Assembly (NCBI RefSeq): GCF_000143415.4
Contig: NW_003314278.1
Coordinates: 1,213,453 to 1,258,051, forward strand
Length of the DNA: 44,599 bases
Source: Selaginella moellendorffii
Lineage: Eukaryota; Streptophyta; Lycopodiopsida; Selaginellales; Selaginellaceae
Reading direction: 5' to 3'
The notes below the pieces were generated by a model. That model saw only the letters and a list, made by a program, of their open reading frames with translations, searched no databases and was not told the DNA's origin. Position numbers and translations under genes: made by a program. This document shows, piece after piece, positions 1 through 9,587 of the stretch (position 1 is the first letter of the stretch; every line of letters starts with the position of its first letter).

Positions 1-300
1 TCAGATTTCACTATCTAGCACAAAGCTTCAACACTGTACTATCCTCAAGGCAACGGTCAAACAGAGTCTACAAACAAGACACTCAAAAACATCCTCATGA
101 AAATCGCAAAAATAAATCAGAAAGATTGGGATGATCACATCTACGATGCTCTGTAGACATATTGAACTACATATAAAGTTTCAACAAATTTGATACTATT
201 CAAGCTCACTTACGGCCTTGAAGCTTTGACACCACTCGAGTATATCATTCCATCACTAAGAATGGCAATATAATACAAAATCGACCAAGAAAAATCTATC
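1..300 (+). pseudogene. Ty3/gypsy integrase remnant (decayed)
   Basis: Forward translation from about base 40 gives the typical integrase catalytic-end signature (YYPQGNGQTE), followed by a stretch like KDWDDHIYDAL. An in-frame TAG interrupts it near base 153. After a further stop it resumes with a TTYKVSTN..FKLTYGLEA-like segment, as in gypsy elements. Only the C-terminal half of the integrase core is in the window; the rest lies to the left or is lost. The stops show it is inactive. It differs from the chromovirus remnant that follows, so two elements are juxtaposed here. Confidence 0.75.
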
Positions 301-499
301 AAAAAAATGACTAACCATGCTAGAACAACTTATTGCTAGCTGAGATCCTTTGACTATCTCGTTTTGAAGCTTTGGAATGCTCAAGGAGTCTTTTCTAACT
401 CAGCAAAGATGTTGCTTCATATGATAGCCAAGGCTAACTATTATCAAACAGTTCTATTGATAGAGTTATGCAATCTCATGTGTGAGGCACTACTTTGAT

Positions 500-1800
500 G
501 ATGTCCTATGACTAAGGAGGAACATGAGATGCATGTGAGGCAAATGCTACTGCTATTGAGGGAGAATAAGCTGTATTCTAAACTGTCAAAGTGTGAGTTC
601 TTCTTGGAGGAGATCACCTATCTCGGACATGTGGTGCTATGAGATGGTGTGCAGAAAGATCCTCAAAAGACTCAGATAGTCATTGATAGTGGATTCTGTA
701 AGAGTGTCTGTTGATCGAGGACGTGTGTTCTAGTAGAGACGCATTTATTTTGGCCTGGAATGAAGTCAGGTGTTGATAAGTATGTGCACAGTTGTTAGAC
801 CGGCCAGGCAGTCACAATGGATTGTCAGAAGCATGAAGGTCTCTACCATAGTTAACCTCAGCAGAAGTGGGATAGCATTTTCTATGAGTTTCATAGTAGG
901 TGCTTCAAAGCAATGATTCTATCTGGGTTGTTGTGGATTGTGTGATGATGTTGGCTCACTTCTTCCTTGTGAAGATGAATGCTAAAGCTTTTGACCTTGC
1001 TCAGCTATATTTCTCTATGGGCTGCCTAAGGATGCTGTAAGTGATCAGGATCCCACGTTCACTTTGGTGTTTTGGCAGATGGTGTTCCAGAAGCTTGAGA
1101 CAAAGCTGAGCATGAGCATCCACATTCAGATGGACAAACAAAACGAGTTAATTAGGTGCTGGAAGACATGCTGAGATCGTTTGTTGGTCATCTGAAGAGG
1201 CAAGGTATTTGGGAGAAGTACCTGCCTTTGTTAGAGTTTGCCCATAACTGTGCCTTCCATTTGGCTATTGAGATGGCTCTGTTAATGGCAATGTATGGCT
1301 TTCAACCTCGGTCCCCTATTGGTATGAACTTGGCTTCTCTTAAGGTGCACCAGGTAAAGGAGTTGGCTGATGAGCATCGTCAGCACAAGCAGTTTCAGGT
1401 TGGAGACAAGGTTTTCCTTCGGTTGTCTGAAGCTCAATGAGCTCTTCAAGGTGGAGGTAGTTCTAAGTTATGGCCACAGTACTGTGGGCCTTGGATTATT
1501 CTCAAACGAGTTGGAGACCTTGCCTATCAACTAGACTTGCCTAGTGGTGTGAAGATTCATCCTGTCTTCTATGTAGGAAGTTGAAGGCATGTTTGCATTC
1601 TAGTAATATCTTGGACCAGTCTGCAATCAAGATTCCAGAGATAGATGTTTGAAGGTTGGCCATACTTGTGTGTTATAACAACGGCTAGTGCGCACACATC
1701 GTAAGACTTGGAGAGAGTTACTTGTTCAGTGGAATGGTTATTCTCCATATGATGCTACATGGGAAGCTGAGGATGATGTTGTTTCCTAATTTCGAGTATG
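500..1800 (+). pseudogene. Chromovirus (Ty3/gypsy) pol remnant: RT end, integrase, chromodomain
   Basis: About 512-636 encodes the end of a gypsy reverse transcriptase (LSKCEFFLEEITYLGHVV). There is then an abrupt jump to integrase: the H2C2-type zinc region (THLFWPGMKSGVDKYV) near 740, the core near 1000-1160, and a 94-residue open stretch at 1156-1440 that ends in the integrase C-terminal domain (FQVGDKVFLRL). GDLAYQLDLPSG..KIHPVF appears near 1510-1575, and a chromodomain-like piece (LLVQWNGYSPYDATWEAEDD) near 1720-1780. RNase H and the RT active site are deleted and many stops are present. The chromodomain places it in the chromovirus branch. Confidence 0.8.
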
Positions 1801-1946
1801 ACTTGGATGACATTCCAGAGGAAGAGGAGAAGTAATCGTTTGCTCCTATCCTTTCTTTCTTTTCTGACCCTGTTGATGGCTGGAGGTGTTGTGTCACGTG
1901 AGACAGTTAGTGTTTTTGTTAGCAGGATGCTTTGCTAGCTTCTCTC

Positions 1947-3470
1947 TCAGCTACTGTTCATCATAGTTGGAGCAGAGGGAAAAATGTCACCGTATTTCGT
2001 GATGAACCAGCTGATTCTGGACCTAGGTCTCTGATCAAAGAGCCAAATACCAACTGCAAATTTGCATGTGAAGAGGTGTTCAAGCATCTCCACGGGGTTT
2101 TCATTGCATAGAATACACAGAGTTTTGTGAACTGTGAGCCAATCACCAACAGGGATGCTGTCCTGCACAAGAAGCCAGCTTACCTTAGCTTCCACCAGTG
2201 TCTTCCACATGTTCACAATGTACTTCTGATTCTTCAACTTCCACATAAGCTTGGTGTCAATTTTATCCATCAAAAGCTCTCTGCCATGCTTAGACCTGTA
2301 CATAAAAAAAGACACACTGAACTCATTACCTTCCCAGGATAACTGAGCCGGATCCTATATAAGATCAGATTTAGGTACTCCCCAAACTAGTGTATTGCAG
2401 AGCATTCTCCCAGTTGAACCTTAGGATCCAGTTCAGTGTATTTCCCTCTCTGATGTATCATCCTGATCCTTTTACCGAAGGCCATCCTGGGAACTGGGAC
2501 CTCCTTGGGAACTATACATGGAAACAGTGCACCACTGTTATGGGGATAAAAAACAATACCTTGAGGTGATGGGGTTGTTTCCATAACAAAGATGATTTGA
2601 GTCTCAGCACCATCAAGCATTATCCAATCACGAACCTCAATAACTTCAGTTTGTAAAGCAAGATGAAGGCGATCACAAGCAATGCTGCCTTAAGCTTTGA
2701 TGTGGAGTTTTCATCCTGGGTTGTAATGGGTTGTCATGAGGCCATCCGATGAGCAGGGTTTGCTCCAAGCGGACGTTAAACAAATACCTGACTTTACCTT
2801 TTTCATTGTATCATACCTTTTCCACTGCTGAGGAAGAAAAACAAGATCCCAACAAGAACTTTGCTGCAAGTGATGGCTTGCTAGCTCTTTGTAGATCCAA
2901 TAAGTCTTTGATCGAAGCTCCCACATTTCTATGCCACCTAGCCCAAAGACCTCTACCCAAGCCTGGAGCTGAACAGTCACCTATATACTGTTGATTACTG
3001 TTCTTATGCGCTACGTTGAAGAACAAGCGATCAGCTAATGCCTCTGTCAGATGGTCTGGTTCTTTCTGACTTAACCTGGGTAGGAGTGTGACTTCCATAT
3101 CTTCAACATCTCTTTTGCTATTCCATCCTGGACCTTCTTTGTGTTGAGAGGAGCAGTGCCAATCGATTCCTTGTTTCTAGTTACCACCCTGTCTAGGCAA
3201 GATCTTCAGTTTCGTGGATATAAACCTGACACAATCACTCTGAAGAGAAGAGCTTTGGATTGAATTCCTGGGTGTGGCACATTCCAAATAACTGAATTCC
3301 ACTCTACTTTTGCCCAGACTTTGCACCCGCTGGAGTTTCTAAAGTTTCTACATATGTCGTTGGAGATCAAGTGTTGGTGAGTTATCGGGTGTTGCGGATC
3401 CAAGGTTTTTGCTGCGTAGGTCCTTATCACATCGTCCAACAAGTTGGTCCACAAATCTATGTGGGGCACT
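1947..3470 (-). pseudogene. LINE-type (non-LTR) retrotransposon remnant, 3' end of ORF2
   Basis: The reverse-strand ORF at 2315-1947 encodes the zinc-binding domain that follows plant LINE reverse transcriptases: tryptophan-rich, a conserved CxxC (CILC) and a downstream H-x3-C (EHLFTCKFAVGIW). Further upstream on the same strand, broken pieces at 2620-2387, 2980-2711, 3098-2811 and 3469-3206 look like the region between RT and this domain, but in different frames. No intact RT palm motif (YADD) was found, so only the 3' end is present. The domain call is good. The assignment of 2650-3470 to the same element is weaker and rests on strand and continuity. Confidence 0.6.
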
Positions 3471-3599
3471 CAATGCACAACGTCAAGAGAAGATCCATGT
3501 GAAGCAGTTAGCTCGATATTGTGTGTGAACGGATTGATGTAAGGATTCTACCATATATTCTATGGTAGATATAGATAAACTCAACAAGATTGTATTTAT

Positions 3600-3676
3600 G
3601 GAGCCCACAAGAGTAGGAGTGAGGTGTTATCATATTATGAATCCCACAAGATCAAGAGTGAGAGGTGTTAATCACA
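3600..3676. repeat. Two tandem copies of a ~38-bp repeat
   Basis: The segment from about 3600 (CCCACAAGAGTAGGAGTGAG...) is repeated imperfectly from about 3638 (CCCACAAGATCAAGAGTGAG...), each copy ending in a GGTGTTA-type tail. It lies just left of the point where homology to the second unit copy begins, so it may be the edge of an unrecognised LTR. No coding function seen. Confidence 0.4.
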
Positions 3677-4192
3677 TTTTTTATATGCTCCATATGATCC
3701 TGAGGTTTAGGGATATGAAGGGGGAGAGGAAGGGAAAAAAAGAATTAATTAGAGTGAAAATGCGAGTTATTGTGAAATCAGAGTATAAATGTGACGAGCT
3801 AACTTGCGCAGCTTAAAAGAGGGAAGTAGGAATGCTCGGATGGAGTTCCACCAGGTAGAAAAGACAAGTCATACCTCAAGACTCGGATTGCTCCCAACCC
3901 CCTGCCTCCACCCGGTTGCCTACTTTAACCAAGCCCCAGCAGTCTTGGCGCACAGGGATGACATCAGCCCTAACCTCTTGCTCCACTGCTCCTACTTCTG
4001 AGCTTCTCCCCCCCTTAAGAAAAAAGGTCTGTTGCTCTCTTGGAGTTCAAGAGGCATCCTCTTCACCATCTCCTCTGTTTTTGCTAGCTAGTTAGCTCTT
4101 ACAAGAAGGAGCACAAGCCAAGTTCAGCTCCATGCTCAGCTCTATCATCTCCTCTTTAAGACACCTCACCTCTTTGAAGCCATTCAGGAGAG

Positions 4193-4624
4193 CTAGCACG
4201 CTTCACGTCCCCCCCCCCCTCTTTTTTTTGCGATTGTCTCTTCAAACTCATCATACTTATTTAACTCACCAAACCTTACCAAGCCGAGTGCAGGTTTTGA
4301 AACCCCATGAGTCACCTTCCATCTTCCAGTTGAGCTCTCCAACAATCTTGACGTGCGGATGCGTGCAAACTGCTCCTTGAGCCAGGACCATTTCTCCAGG
4401 AGATAACTTATGCTACAACACCCTCCGCTTGACGATCTCAATGTGGAAAGATCCACAAAGCTGTCCCACTCATCATAGTTGTAGAAGAAATCATCCTCAT
4501 ACTGCATCTGCAACCTTGCTCGAGCCCAAGCCTCCGCCATTGCAAGCTTCTCCCTCATCTTGATCAGCTCACACTTGAGGCGGCAAAACAAGTCCAGGTC
4601 CTGAGGAACAACAATGGAATACAC
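4193..4624 (-). CDS. Unidentified 143-residue ORF, possibly an exon of a decayed gene
   Basis: I do not firmly recognise this protein. It is acidic to neutral and helical, with no membrane segment or signal peptide visible. The related ORF in the duplicate (29228-28893) keeps almost all residues but ends earlier after a small insertion, so the C-terminal third here is not conserved. The start MYSIVVPQDLDLFCRL may be internal: an open frame runs upstream (FRDRYPGKV) to a possible splice acceptor near 4650. The spacing YP..VYS.VV..DL plus EKLA.AEA faintly recalls a cytosolic loop of OSCA/CSC1 channels. That is a weak guess. It lies divergent from PPR gene A, about 1.2 kb away. Confidence 0.35.
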   Translation of the reverse strand: MYSIVVPQDLDLFCRLKCELIKMREKLAMAEAWARARLQMQYEDDFFYNYDEWDSFVDLSTLRSSSGGCCSISYLLEKWSWLKEQFARIRTSRLLESSTGRWKVTHGVSKPALGLVRFGELNKYDEFEETIAKKRGGGGREAC

Positions 4625-5683
4625 CTTTCCTGGGTATCTGTCTCGAAACCTGTGAAAGTACAGTGGACGATGTGGTGTTTCAGATCGCAGCGGAATGATA
4701 ACTTGATGAAAGCAACAAAACCATCAAGCTCGCTCTTTGGGGATCAATTATCATCTCCTCCTTTGAAGCAATGAGCAGCAGGCCTTGATCGCATCCAGAA
4801 GTACTAGAGATAGTCTGCAAAAGCAAGTTTGACACCAGTTATTTTGGAACCACAGAAGAAAAAGAAGAAAAATAAACTCAAGTTTCAAAATTTATAGAGA
4901 TCCATACAATCCAAATCAAGATCAATCTTCCACGAACTTAATGCCGCTTTCAGCACCTCCAAGCTCTGCCGAAAAACGTAGCCACGGTATGCCACAATCG
5001 TTCGCTTGAAAATCTGAAGATGTCAATCGAAGCATGCAAGCAAAAACATGAAGTAAAGAAGCGCAGGTGGACAACAAAGGAGATGAACTGAGCGAGGCCA
5101 AGAACACATAAGGACTGAATGTAAGCATGTGAGGCCTTGTGCGGTTTTTTCCTCTGTGCGTGGCTTCATGTGCAAAGAGTTTGGTGTGGTAAGGTATGTT
5201 GCGGAGCAGCCAGAAGCCCAGGGTGAATATAAGTACGTGAGGCCTTGTGAGGTTTTACCACCGCCCGAGGACTCCTGTGCACAGGCCCCGGGTGAGAGTC
5301 ATTTGCGAAAGTGTTCTGCATGAAACTGGTGCCCTGAGGCTTCTGGCCGTGTAGCCCCATGAAGAGCATTTTTTATTTAATTTGTGTAGAGTGTGGTTTA
5401 TTTTTGCATATTGAGTGTATCGATATCTTTTAGTTAGCAGATTATATTGAAGAACTGAAGACTACCTACAGTTAAGTGCATGCAGCAACAGATTATATAA
5501 AAAATGAATGCAGAGAATAACAAATCGGGATTTCTAGGAAGTTCGTGCGTGTTGTTAGTAATAATAAGTAATAATAATAATAATCATAAAAACCTGATGT
5601 TCAGCCAGTTAGAAGATTGTCTGAAAATTATGCATGTACTGATTCTTCAGCTCTTGAGCAATTGATTGCTGCTGGCTCACTTT
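4625..5683. other. Non-coding flank between the unidentified ORF and PPR gene A
   Basis: No convincing gene. It contains an imperfect internal duplication of GTGAGGCCTTGTG[C/A]GGTTTT (near 5128 and 5238), an ATT/AAT microsatellite at about 5560-5585, and a first copy of AACAAATCGGGATTTCTAGG (5519-5538), which recurs at 5817-5836 at the start of the PPR transcript region. Short reverse-strand ORFs at 5128-4922 lack any recognisable domain. Confidence 0.6.
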
Positions 5684-5694
5684 CTATATATATC
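5684..5694 (+). promoter_or_regulatory. Candidate TATA element of PPR gene A
   Basis: CTATATATATC lies about 150 bp before the first usable ATG of PPR gene A. It is conserved at 30256-30266 before PPR gene C, although neighbouring bases differ. PPR gene B has lost this region because the palindrome junction falls between it and the gene. No transcript data support it. Confidence 0.4.
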
Positions 5695-5840
5695 AAAGCG
5701 ATTTGTTTTTAACAATAAACATCTATAAGCTGTGACATTGTAAAGTTTGAAAAGGAAAAGAATTAGAAAAAGAAAAAACAGAAAACACGAGCTTTTTACT
5801 GCTACAGTTAAGTACTAACAAATCGGGATTTCTAGGGTAT

Positions 5841-8800
5841 GTGTGCGGCGCTAGGGTTTGTGTGGTGTGTGTGTCATTTCTCATGGAGTGGAAAACGTTT
5901 TTCAGGGATCCCACTTTCTGGTGGGACAACAGGTTCAAGAAGAAAAACAAGTTCTTCTCAGAGTCCTACCCGGATTTCAAACATGTTTCTACCGGAGAGA
6001 GCCTGTGGATCGCCAACAGGAAAACACCAACCTGGGTCTCTGCAAAAGTCGAGTCGCTCGCTGACCCAGCTGTAGGTAAGGCCACCACGGCCCGCTACAA
6101 ATCTCCACATACCCCACCTGTAGCTGGTGATGAACCGGTGAGTTTAGGGAGGCTGATACACCTCGTGAGAGACTCAGCTGAGAGCAGATCCCTTTCTTTG
6201 GGAAAACAAGCCCATGAAGCTGTGCTCAAGAGTGATGAGCACAAAAGCAACATCTACTTGTTGACGGGATTGATCGATATGTACTGCAAGTGTGGCGAGC
6301 TTGAGGAGGCTCGCAAGATTTTCGACTCCATGGGAACCCGGAGTCTTGTGTCCTACAACACGATCATCCAGGGCTGCGGCTCGAACGGGCAAGCTGAACT
6401 TGCTCTGGAGTACTACTCTGCCCTGAGAGCTTGTACCACCATTCAACCCAACGATTGGACACATGTCGCGGTGATCAGCGCCTGCTCCAGACTTGCTACC
6501 GAATCCAGCGAGAAGAGGGAGAGAGCTCTACGCATCGGGATGGAGATCCATTCAATGCTGAGCAAGGAGAAGAAACAGGTAGATCTGTTCGTGGCGACTT
6601 GCCTGGTAGACATGTACTGCAAGTGTGGCGAGCTTGAGGAGGCTCGCAAGATTTTCCACTCCATGGGAACTCGGAGTGTTGTGTCCTACAACGCGATCAT
6701 CCACGGCTGCGGCTCGAACGGGCAAGCTGAACTTGCTCTGGAGTACTACTCTGCCCTGAGAGCTGATAACACCATTCAACCTGACGATTGGACACATGTC
6801 GCGGTGATCAGCGCCTGCTCCACACTTGCTACCGAATCCAGCGAGAAGAGGGAGAGAGCTCTACGCATCGGGATGGAAGTCCATTCAGTACTGAGCAAGG
6901 AGAAGAAACATCTAGGTCTGTTCGTGGCGAATTGCCTGGTAGACATGTACTGCAAGTGTGGCGAGCTTGAGGAGGCTCGCAAGATTTTCCACTCCATGGG
7001 AACTCGGAGTGTTGTGTCCTACACGGCGATCATCCAGGGCTGCAACACGAACGGGCGAGCTGAACTTGCTCTGGAGTACTACTCTGCCCTGAGAGCTTGT
7101 ACCACCATTCAACCCAACGATCGGACTCATGTCGCGGTGATCAGTGCCTGCTCCAGACTTGCTACCGAATCCAGCGAGAAGAGGGAGAGAGCTCTACGCA
7201 TCGGGATGGAAGTTCATTCAGTACTGAGCAAGGAGAAGAAACATCTAGGTCTGTACATGGCGACTTGCCTGGTAGATATGTACTGCAAGTGTGGCGAGCT
7301 TGAGGAGGCTTGCAAGATTTTCCACTCCATGGGAACTCGGAGTGTTGTGTCCTACACCGCGATCATCCAGGGCTGCAACACGAACGGGCGAGCTGAACTT
7401 GCTCTGGAGTACTACTCTGCCCTGAGAGCTTGTACCACCATTCAACCCAACGATCGGGCACATGTCGCGGTGATCAGCGCCTGCTCCAGACTTGCTACCG
7501 AATCCAGCGAGAAGAGGGAGAGAGCTCTACGCATCGGGATGGAGATCCATTCAATGCTGAGCAAGGAGAAGAAACAGCTAGATCTGTTCGTGGCGACTTG
7601 CCTGGTAGACATGTACTGCAAGTGTTGTGAGCTTGAGGAGGCTCGCAAGATTTTCCACTCCATGGGAACCCGGAGTCTTGTGTCCTACAACGCGATCATC
7701 CACGGCTGCGGCTCGAACGGGCAAGCTGAACTTGCTCTGGAGTACTACTCTGCCCTGAGAGCTGATAACACCATTCAACCCGACGATCGGACTCATGTCG
7801 TGGTGATCAGCGCCTGCTCCAGACTTGCTACCGAATCCAGCGAGAAGAGGGAGAGAGCTCTACGCATCGGGATGGAGATCCATTCAATGCTGAGCAAGGA
7901 GAAGAAACAGGTAGATCTGTTCGTGGCGACTTGCCTGGTAGACATGTACTGCAAGTGTGGCGAGCTTGAGGAGGCTCGCAAGATTTTCCACTCCATGGGA
8001 ACTCGGAGTGTTGTGTCCTACACGGCGATCATCCAGGGCTGCAACACGAACGGGCAAGCTGAACTTGCTCTGGAGTACTACTCTGCCCTGAGAGCTGATA
8101 ACACCATTCAACCCGACGATCGGACTCATGTCGTGGTGATCAGCGCCTGCTCCAGACTTGCTACCGAATCCAGCGAGAAGAGGGAGAGAGCTCTACGCAT
8201 CGGGATGGAGATCCATTCAATGCTGAGCAAGGAGAAGAAACAGGTAGATCTGTTCGTGGCGAATTGCCTGGTAGACATGTACTGCAAGTGTGGCGAGCTT
8301 GAGGAGGCTCGCAAGATTTTCAACTCCATGGGAACTCGGAGTGTTGTGTCCTACACTGCGATCATCCAGGGCTGCAACACGAACGGGCGAGCTGAACTTG
8401 CTCTGGAGTACTACTCTGCCCTGAGAGCTGATAACACCATTCAAGCTGATGCCTGCACCTACACCTGCGTCCTTGTTGCTTGCGGGAGTGTGATGGCGAT
8501 CAAGCTCGGGAGGGAGATTCACCAGCTGGCGAAGCATAAAGGGCTGCTGAAAAACGATCCAGTTCTGGGCTCCAGCCTGGTGACCTTCTACGGCAAATGC
8601 GGCGATGTTGATTCTGCTCAGGAAGCATTTGACGAGTGCCGAGCTCGGGACGACACGGGTCTCTGGAACTCTCTCATACAGGCTTACACTCTCCAGGGCC
8701 GATCGGTCGAGGCCTTGGAGCGTTTCTATTCCATGACTCAGGAGGAGGGCTGTAAAGCTAACGATGTGAGTTTTGTTTCGGTGTTGAAAGCTTGCAGCCA

Positions 8801-9587
8801 TGGTGGTCTGGTCGGGAAAGGAAGGCAGCTTCTGGATGAAATGCCCAAGCAGTATGGAGTCAAGCCACGTCTGGAGCATTATGTGTGCCTGATCGATATG
8901 CTCGGGCGAGCTAACCTCCTCGACGAAGCTGTGAGAGTTCTCAGAGCCATGCCTTTTGAACCGGATGCAGTGGTTTGGACGTCCCTGCTAGGAGCCTGCC
9001 GGAAGTGGAAGAATTATACGATCGGCAAACTCGCGTTTGAGCGTCTTGTGGAGATGGATCCCAAGAGCGGCACGCCCTACGCATTGATGGCCAATATATT
9101 TGGAAACCTGGGGATGCTCAGTGAAAGGGCTGCTGTTGTGGAGAGAATGAGAGGTGAAGGCAGCTTCAGGGAGCCCGGGAGAAGCTGGTGGACGGATGTT
9201 AGCTCAGGAAAAGTGCATTCTTTTTCTGTCAGGGATAGGAGTCACTCACAGAGCGACGAGATTGCGGCCAAGCTCAAGCAATTGTTGCTGAGAATGAAGG
9301 AGGAGGGGTACGCGAGCGATGTGATCAACGTTCTAAAAGACATACCCGAGGAAGAGAAAGAGGATCACCTGTGCGGCCACAGTGAGAAGCTTGCGCTGGG
9401 GTGTGCTCTGGTGAACTCGCACCAGAAGGAGACCATCAGAATTGTGAAAAATCTCCCAGTTTGTGACGGTTGCCATGCGGCCACTGCTCTCATCTCTAAG
9501 CTGGAAAAAAGGCTAATCATCTGCAAAGATGCCAGTCGGGTTCATGTGTTCCAGGATGGCAGATGTTCCTGTGACAACTGCTTTTGA
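5841..9587 (+). CDS. PPR gene A: PDF motif + PLS-type PPR array + E/DYW RNA-editing protein
   Basis: Single open frame of 1248 codons. Residues ~15-73 resemble the PDF motif of plant OSB single-stranded-DNA-binding proteins (WWDNR, YPDFKH, TGESLW, P.WV). Residues ~138-870 hold seven nearly identical 111-residue PPR triplets (S-P-L order, 333-bp period). Further PPR, E1/E2-like motifs and a PG-box-like GRSWW follow. The C-terminal DYW deaminase domain keeps HSEKLA (H1180, E1182) and CxxC (C1208, C1211), and ends CSCDNCF instead of CSCGDYW. DYW PPR proteins usually select and deaminate cytidines in organellar RNA. The ATG at 5883 (residue 15) is an alternative start, and no clear transit peptide is seen. 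A 72-bp in-frame GT..AG segment (6076-6147) could be spliced out. The array is unusually homogeneous for a PPR protein. Confidence 0.9.
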   Translation: MCGARVCVVCVSFLMEWKTFFRDPTFWWDNRFKKKNKFFSESYPDFKHVSTGESLWIANRKTPTWVSAKVESLADPAVGKATTARYKSPHTPPVAGDEPVSLGRLIHLVRDSAESRSLSLGKQAHEAVLKSDEHKSNIYLLTGLIDMYCKCGELEEARKIFDSMGTRSLVSYNTIIQGCGSNGQAELALEYYSALRACTTIQPNDWTHVAVISACSRLATESSEKRERALRIGMEIHSMLSKEKKQVDLFVATCLVDMYCKCGELEEARKIFHSMGTRSVVSYNAIIHGCGSNGQAELALEYYSALRADNTIQPDDWTHVAVISACSTLATESSEKRERALRIGMEVHSVLSKEKKHLGLFVANCLVDMYCKCGELEEARKIFHSMGTRSVVSYTAIIQGCNTNGRAELALEYYSALRACTTIQPNDRTHVAVISACSRLATESSEKRERALRIGMEVHSVLSKEKKHLGLYMATCLVDMYCKCGELEEACKIFHSMGTRSVVSYTAIIQGCNTNGRAELALEYYSALRACTTIQPNDRAHVAVISACSRLATESSEKRERALRIGMEIHSMLSKEKKQLDLFVATCLVDMYCKCCELEEARKIFHSMGTRSLVSYNAIIHGCGSNGQAELALEYYSALRADNTIQPDDRTHVVVISACSRLATESSEKRERALRIGMEIHSMLSKEKKQVDLFVATCLVDMYCKCGELEEARKIFHSMGTRSVVSYTAIIQGCNTNGQAELALEYYSALRADNTIQPDDRTHVVVISACSRLATESSEKRERALRIGMEIHSMLSKEKKQVDLFVANCLVDMYCKCGELEEARKIFNSMGTRSVVSYTAIIQGCNTNGRAELALEYYSALRADNTIQADACTYTCVLVACGSVMAIKLGREIHQLAKHKGLLKNDPVLGSSLVTFYGKCGDVDSAQEAFDECRARDDTGLWNSLIQAYTLQGRSVEALERFYSMTQEEGCKANDVSFVSVLKACSHGGLVGKGRQLLDEMPKQYGVKPRLEHYVCLIDMLGRANLLDEAVRVLRAMPFEPDAVVWTSLLGACRKWKNYTIGKLAFERLVEMDPKSGTPYALMANIFGNLGMLSERAAVVERMRGEGSFREPGRSWWTDVSSGKVHSFSVRDRSHSQSDEIAAKLKQLLLRMKEEGYASDVINVLKDIPEEEKEDHLCGHSEKLALGCALVNSHQKETIRIVKNLPVCDGCHAATALISKLEKRLIICKDASRVHVFQDGRCSCDNCF
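6076..6147 (+). other. Candidate 72-bp facultative intron inside PPR gene A
   Basis: It begins GTAAGG and ends GTTTAG, is 72 bp (24 codons) and is in phase 1. Removing it restores the codons for G-R-L-I-H exactly in frame. It lies between the PDF motif and the first PPR-related residues. The same sequence is open in copy C and, downstream of the PDF frameshift, in copy B, so it can be translated or spliced. No expression evidence. Confidence 0.35.
6252..8452 (+). repeat. Seven tandem 333-bp PPR triplets (gene A)
   Basis: The codons for DMYCKCGELEEA recur every 333 bp starting near 6274. Each unit holds one S-type motif, one P-type motif and one L-type motif with an inserted TESSEKRE segment. 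Unit starts are 6252, 6585, 6918, 7251, 7584, 7917 and 8250; the last unit diverges after TIQAD. Units differ in blocks: ATCL or ANCL, SYN.II.GCGSNGQ or SYTAIIQGCNTNGR, and RACTTIQPN or RADNTIQPD. Confidence 0.95.

Noticed and set aside
2127-2342. Forward 71-codon ORF over the LINE remnant
   Set aside because: Antisense to the recognisable LINE zinc-binding domain.
4193-4624. Firm assignment of the unidentified ORF to OSCA/CSC1 channels
   Set aside because: Only a loose spacing pattern matches; no transmembrane segment or family-specific motif is visible, so it is left unidentified.
5129-5323. 64-codon forward ORF upstream of PPR gene A (also 29731-29925)
   Set aside because: Low-complexity internal duplication (RPC.V blocks), no domain, and differences between copies are not biased towards silent changes as far as can be judged by eye.
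6252-8452. CRISPR-like or satellite array
   Set aside because: The regular spacing comes from 333-bp coding repeats with PPR signatures in a continuous frame; there are no short repeats with unique spacers.
6174-8879. Many 60-220-codon reverse-strand ORFs opposite the PPR array of gene A (and the equivalents in B and C)
   Set aside because: They recur with the 333-bp period and are antisense shadows of the homogeneous PPR repeats; no domain, start context or independent conservation.
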